Origin: Comamonas testosteroni ATCC 11996
GTDB lineage: Bacteria > Pseudomonadota > Gammaproteobacteria > Burkholderiales > Burkholderiaceae_C
Direction: 5' to 3'
DNA length: 64,000 nucleotides
Assembly (NCBI RefSeq): GCF_000241525.1
Contig: NZ_AHIL01000012.1
Location: 124,001-188,000, forward strand
The translations under genes were made by a program, and so were the position numbers. Below, piece by piece: positions 62,462-64,000 of this stretch. Below the pieces are notes generated by a model that ran no database searches, was not told the DNA's origin, and saw only the letters and a program-made list of their open reading frames with translations. The first letter of the stretch is position 1. The number at the start of each line of letters is the position of its first letter.

Positions 62462-62998
62462 TCAGGAATGCTGACCGAGTTCAATCTGCATGGCCACTCG
62501 CTGAGCCACCTGCGCGGCGGACAGACCGCTGCCCGCCACCACAAAATCCGCCACTTCCTTGTAGAGCGGATCTCTGATGGCATGCAAATCCAGCAAGCGC
62601 TGCAAAGGATTGTCCACTTGCAGCAAGGGACGCTGAGTATCCCGCTGCAGGCGCTTGGCAATTTCATGCGGTGATGCACTCAGATAGACCACCTGTGCAT
62701 GCCCGGCCAGCTCTTGCCTGTTTTCAGCCTTCAGCACGGCACCGCCACCTGTGGCAACCACCGTTTTCTCAGGTCGCGCCAGCAGCGCTGCCAGCACCTG
62801 CTGCTCTACATCCCTGAATCTGGCCTCGCCTTCCTTGGCAAAAAAATCGCGAATCGTGCAGCCGATATGCTCTTCGATGGCCACGTCCACATCCACAAAA
62901 GGCATAGACCAACGCTTGGCCAAATAGCGTCCGATGGTGGATTTGCCGGAGCCTGGCAAGCCCACAAGGGCAATATGAAATTTCTTTAGAACAGTCAT
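62462..62998 (-). CDS. aroK: Shikimate kinase
   Basis: Phosphorylates shikimate at the 3-position. The 178-residue P-loop kinase has G-L-P-G-S-G-K-S-T near 12-20, the shikimate-binding D-V-D near 35-37 and R-F-R-D near 59-62, and A-T-G-G-G-A-V near 81-87. The ATG at 62998 matches family starts; an open frame to 63079 reads into the intergenic hairpin. It lies after pilQ. Confidence 0.96.
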   Translation of the reverse strand: MTVLKKFHIALVGLPGSGKSTIGRYLAKRWSMPFVDVDVAIEEHIGCTIRDFFAKEGEARFRDVEQQVLAALLARPEKTVVATGGGAVLKAENRQELAGHAQVVYLSASPHEIAKRLQRDTQRPLLQVDNPLQRLLDLHAIRDPLYKEVADFVVAGSGLSAAQVAQRVAMQIELGQHS

Positions 62999-63063
62999 CG
63001 CGTTACCGTCATCCGCCAATCTGGCCAGCCCATGATTCTCGCAGCCCGCAGATATTACAAATG

Positions 63064-63091
63064 AAAAGGCCCGCATCAACTCGTGCGGGCC
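63064..63091 (-). terminator. Rho-independent terminator after pilQ
   Basis: On the minus strand GGCCCGCA / TGCGGGCC (63084-63091 and 63068-63075) with an eight-base loop is followed by TTTT. It lies 22 bases after the pilQ stop, separating pilQ from aroK at least in part. Confidence 0.82.
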
Positions 63092-63112
63092 CTATGTAAA
63101 AACTGATAACAG

Positions 63113-64000
63113 TTATTTGCTGGTGCTGCGCACCTGGCTCAGCATCTTGGGAGTGATGAAAACCAGCATTTCACGCTTGCTCGAAGCCTTGGTGTTGCTG
63201 CGGAACAAATGCCCCAAAACAGGCAGATCTCCGAACAGCGGCACCTTGTTGAGCTGGTTGGTCTCCTCCAGCTCAAAGATACCGCCAATCACCACGGTGC
63301 CACCATTTTCGACCAGCACCTGGGTCTTGACATGCTTGGTATCAATGGCGACGCCCTGAGTCGTAGTCTCACCGCGGCTGTCCTTGTTCACATCCAGATC
63401 CAGAATGATGTCGCCTTCAGGGGTAATCTGCGGAGTCACTTCCAGCTTCAGCACTGCCTTCTTAAACGAGATCGTCGTGGCGCCATTCGGCGCAGTCACG
63501 GAGTATGGGTATTCCGTGCCTTGCTCGATCAATGCCTTGTTCTGGTCTGCTGTCACCAGACGGGGGTTGGAGATGATCTTGCCGTCACCTTCTGCTTCCA
63601 GAGCGGACAGCTCCAGCGACAGGAAACGCGTCATCGAGCTATTGAACACAGAGAATGCGACCTGACCCACAGTGTTGATTCCCGAAACACTGGCTGGCAA
63701 GTTGACGAAATTGCCGCTGGGGAACTTGGTGCTCGCTCCCGAGCTGCTATCAGGCAGGAACTGAGATGAGGTCATGGAGGCATTGCTGCCGACAGCCCCT
63801 CCGCCGAACTTCACACCCAGCGAACGGCCAAAGGTATCGCGTGCCTCCACAATGCGGGCCTCGATCATGACCTGGCGTACCGGCACATCCAGCGTTGCCA
63901 GCAAAGCCTTCATTTCTTCCAGCTTGGTCGGCGTATCCGTCACAAACAGCTGATTGGTTCGTGGCTCGGAAATGGCGGAGCCGCGCGACGACAGAAAGCG
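63113..64000 (-). CDS. pilQ: Type IV pilus secretin PilQ (C-terminal part)
   Basis: The last 295 residues of a secretin that forms the outer-membrane pore for type IV pili; the 5' part lies beyond the right edge and the frame is open to it. Visible are E-P-R-T-N-Q-L-F-V-T-D-T near the edge (end of the N3-type domain), then V-P-V-R-Q-V-M-I-E-A-R-I-V-E, the secretin core with N-P-R-L-V-T-A-D-Q-N-K-A, and the conserved G-G-T-V-V-I-G-G-I-F and V-P-L-F-G-D-L-P-V-L-G-H-L-F motifs. Followed by aroK, the usual order. Confidence 0.95.
   Translation of the reverse strand, partial: RFLSSRGSAISEPRTNQLFVTDTPTKLEEMKALLATLDVPVRQVMIEARIVEARDTFGRSLGVKFGGGAVGSNASMTSSQFLPDSSSGASTKFPSGNFVNLPASVSGINTVGQVAFSVFNSSMTRFLSLELSALEAEGDGKIISNPRLVTADQNKALIEQGTEYPYSVTAPNGATTISFKKAVLKLEVTPQITPEGDIILDLDVNKDSRGETTTQGVAIDTKHVKTQVLVENGGTVVIGGIFELEETNQLNKVPLFGDLPVLGHLFRSNTKASSKREMLVFITPKMLSQVRSTSK

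Overview
This window looks like a chromosomal segment of a Comamonadaceae bacterium (Betaproteobacteria), most likely Comamonas or a close relative. The grounds are gene order and protein character: a tat/HIT/his gene neighbourhood, an mla operon next to bolA-murA-his, pilQ-aroK-aroB-dgt, a short-form hisG, a lone Bug-type binding protein, and copies of a palindromic intergenic element that I recognise from this family. This assignment is from memory of those neighbourhoods, not from a search.

Layout. 1-4054 (- strand): start of tatA, a HIT protein with a His-Asp repeat, a patatin-like lipase, a DUF4870 membrane protein, and hisE-hisI-hisF. 4055-15478 (+ strand): an exopolysaccharide locus made of a GlmM paralogue, a WecB-type UDP-GlcNAc 2-epimerase, an NfrB-like glycosyltransferase with MshEN-like c-di-GMP-binding repeats, an NfrA-like outer-membrane TPR/porin protein, a small proline-rich exported protein, a DUF2334-type polysaccharide deacetylase and a DUF4434-like TIM-barrel protein. 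15613-27661 (mostly - strand): the rest of the histidine genes (hisA, H, B, C, D, G) with murA. Interrupting them are a PIN toxin-antitoxin pair, a MocR regulator with a divergent DUF2917 gene, and a lipoprotein gene. 27753-33810 (-): bolA-like gene, an ABC-2 exporter, and mlaFEDACB for retrograde phospholipid transport. 34032-36395 (-): an amino-acid ABC importer. 36662-43542: a DUF3293 gene, then gltD and gltB. 43726-44433: a REP-associated tyrosine transposase. 44521-54407: an IclR regulator divergent from a catabolic operon (pcaI, pcaJ, pcaF, Bug binding protein, pcaD, cyclase, YciI-like, SDR, AtoE-type transporter, catC). 54639-58312: HexR-like regulator, transaldolase and phosphoglucose isomerase. 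58358-64000 (-): methyltransferase, DUF1415, dgt, aroB, aroK and the 3' part of pilQ.

How the parts work together. The histidine pathway is complete in the window for the steps hisG, E, I, A, H, F, B, C and D, but it is split into blocks, with the exopolysaccharide locus sitting between hisA and hisF. That locus carries every step expected for a c-di-GMP-gated secreted amino-sugar polymer related to the phage N4 receptor glycan system of E. coli: hexosamine-phosphate isomerisation, UDP-ManNAc formation, polymerisation and inner-membrane export, outer-membrane export and deacetylation. It also contains a G9 homopolymer inside the nfrA-like gene that could make it phase-variable. The catabolic operon encodes the lower beta-ketoadipate route from muconolactone to succinyl-CoA plus acetyl-CoA, without catA or catB but with an unexplained cyclase/SDR/YciI/transporter set, which suggests a different upper pathway.

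No rRNA, tRNA, CRISPR array or complete insertion sequence was seen.
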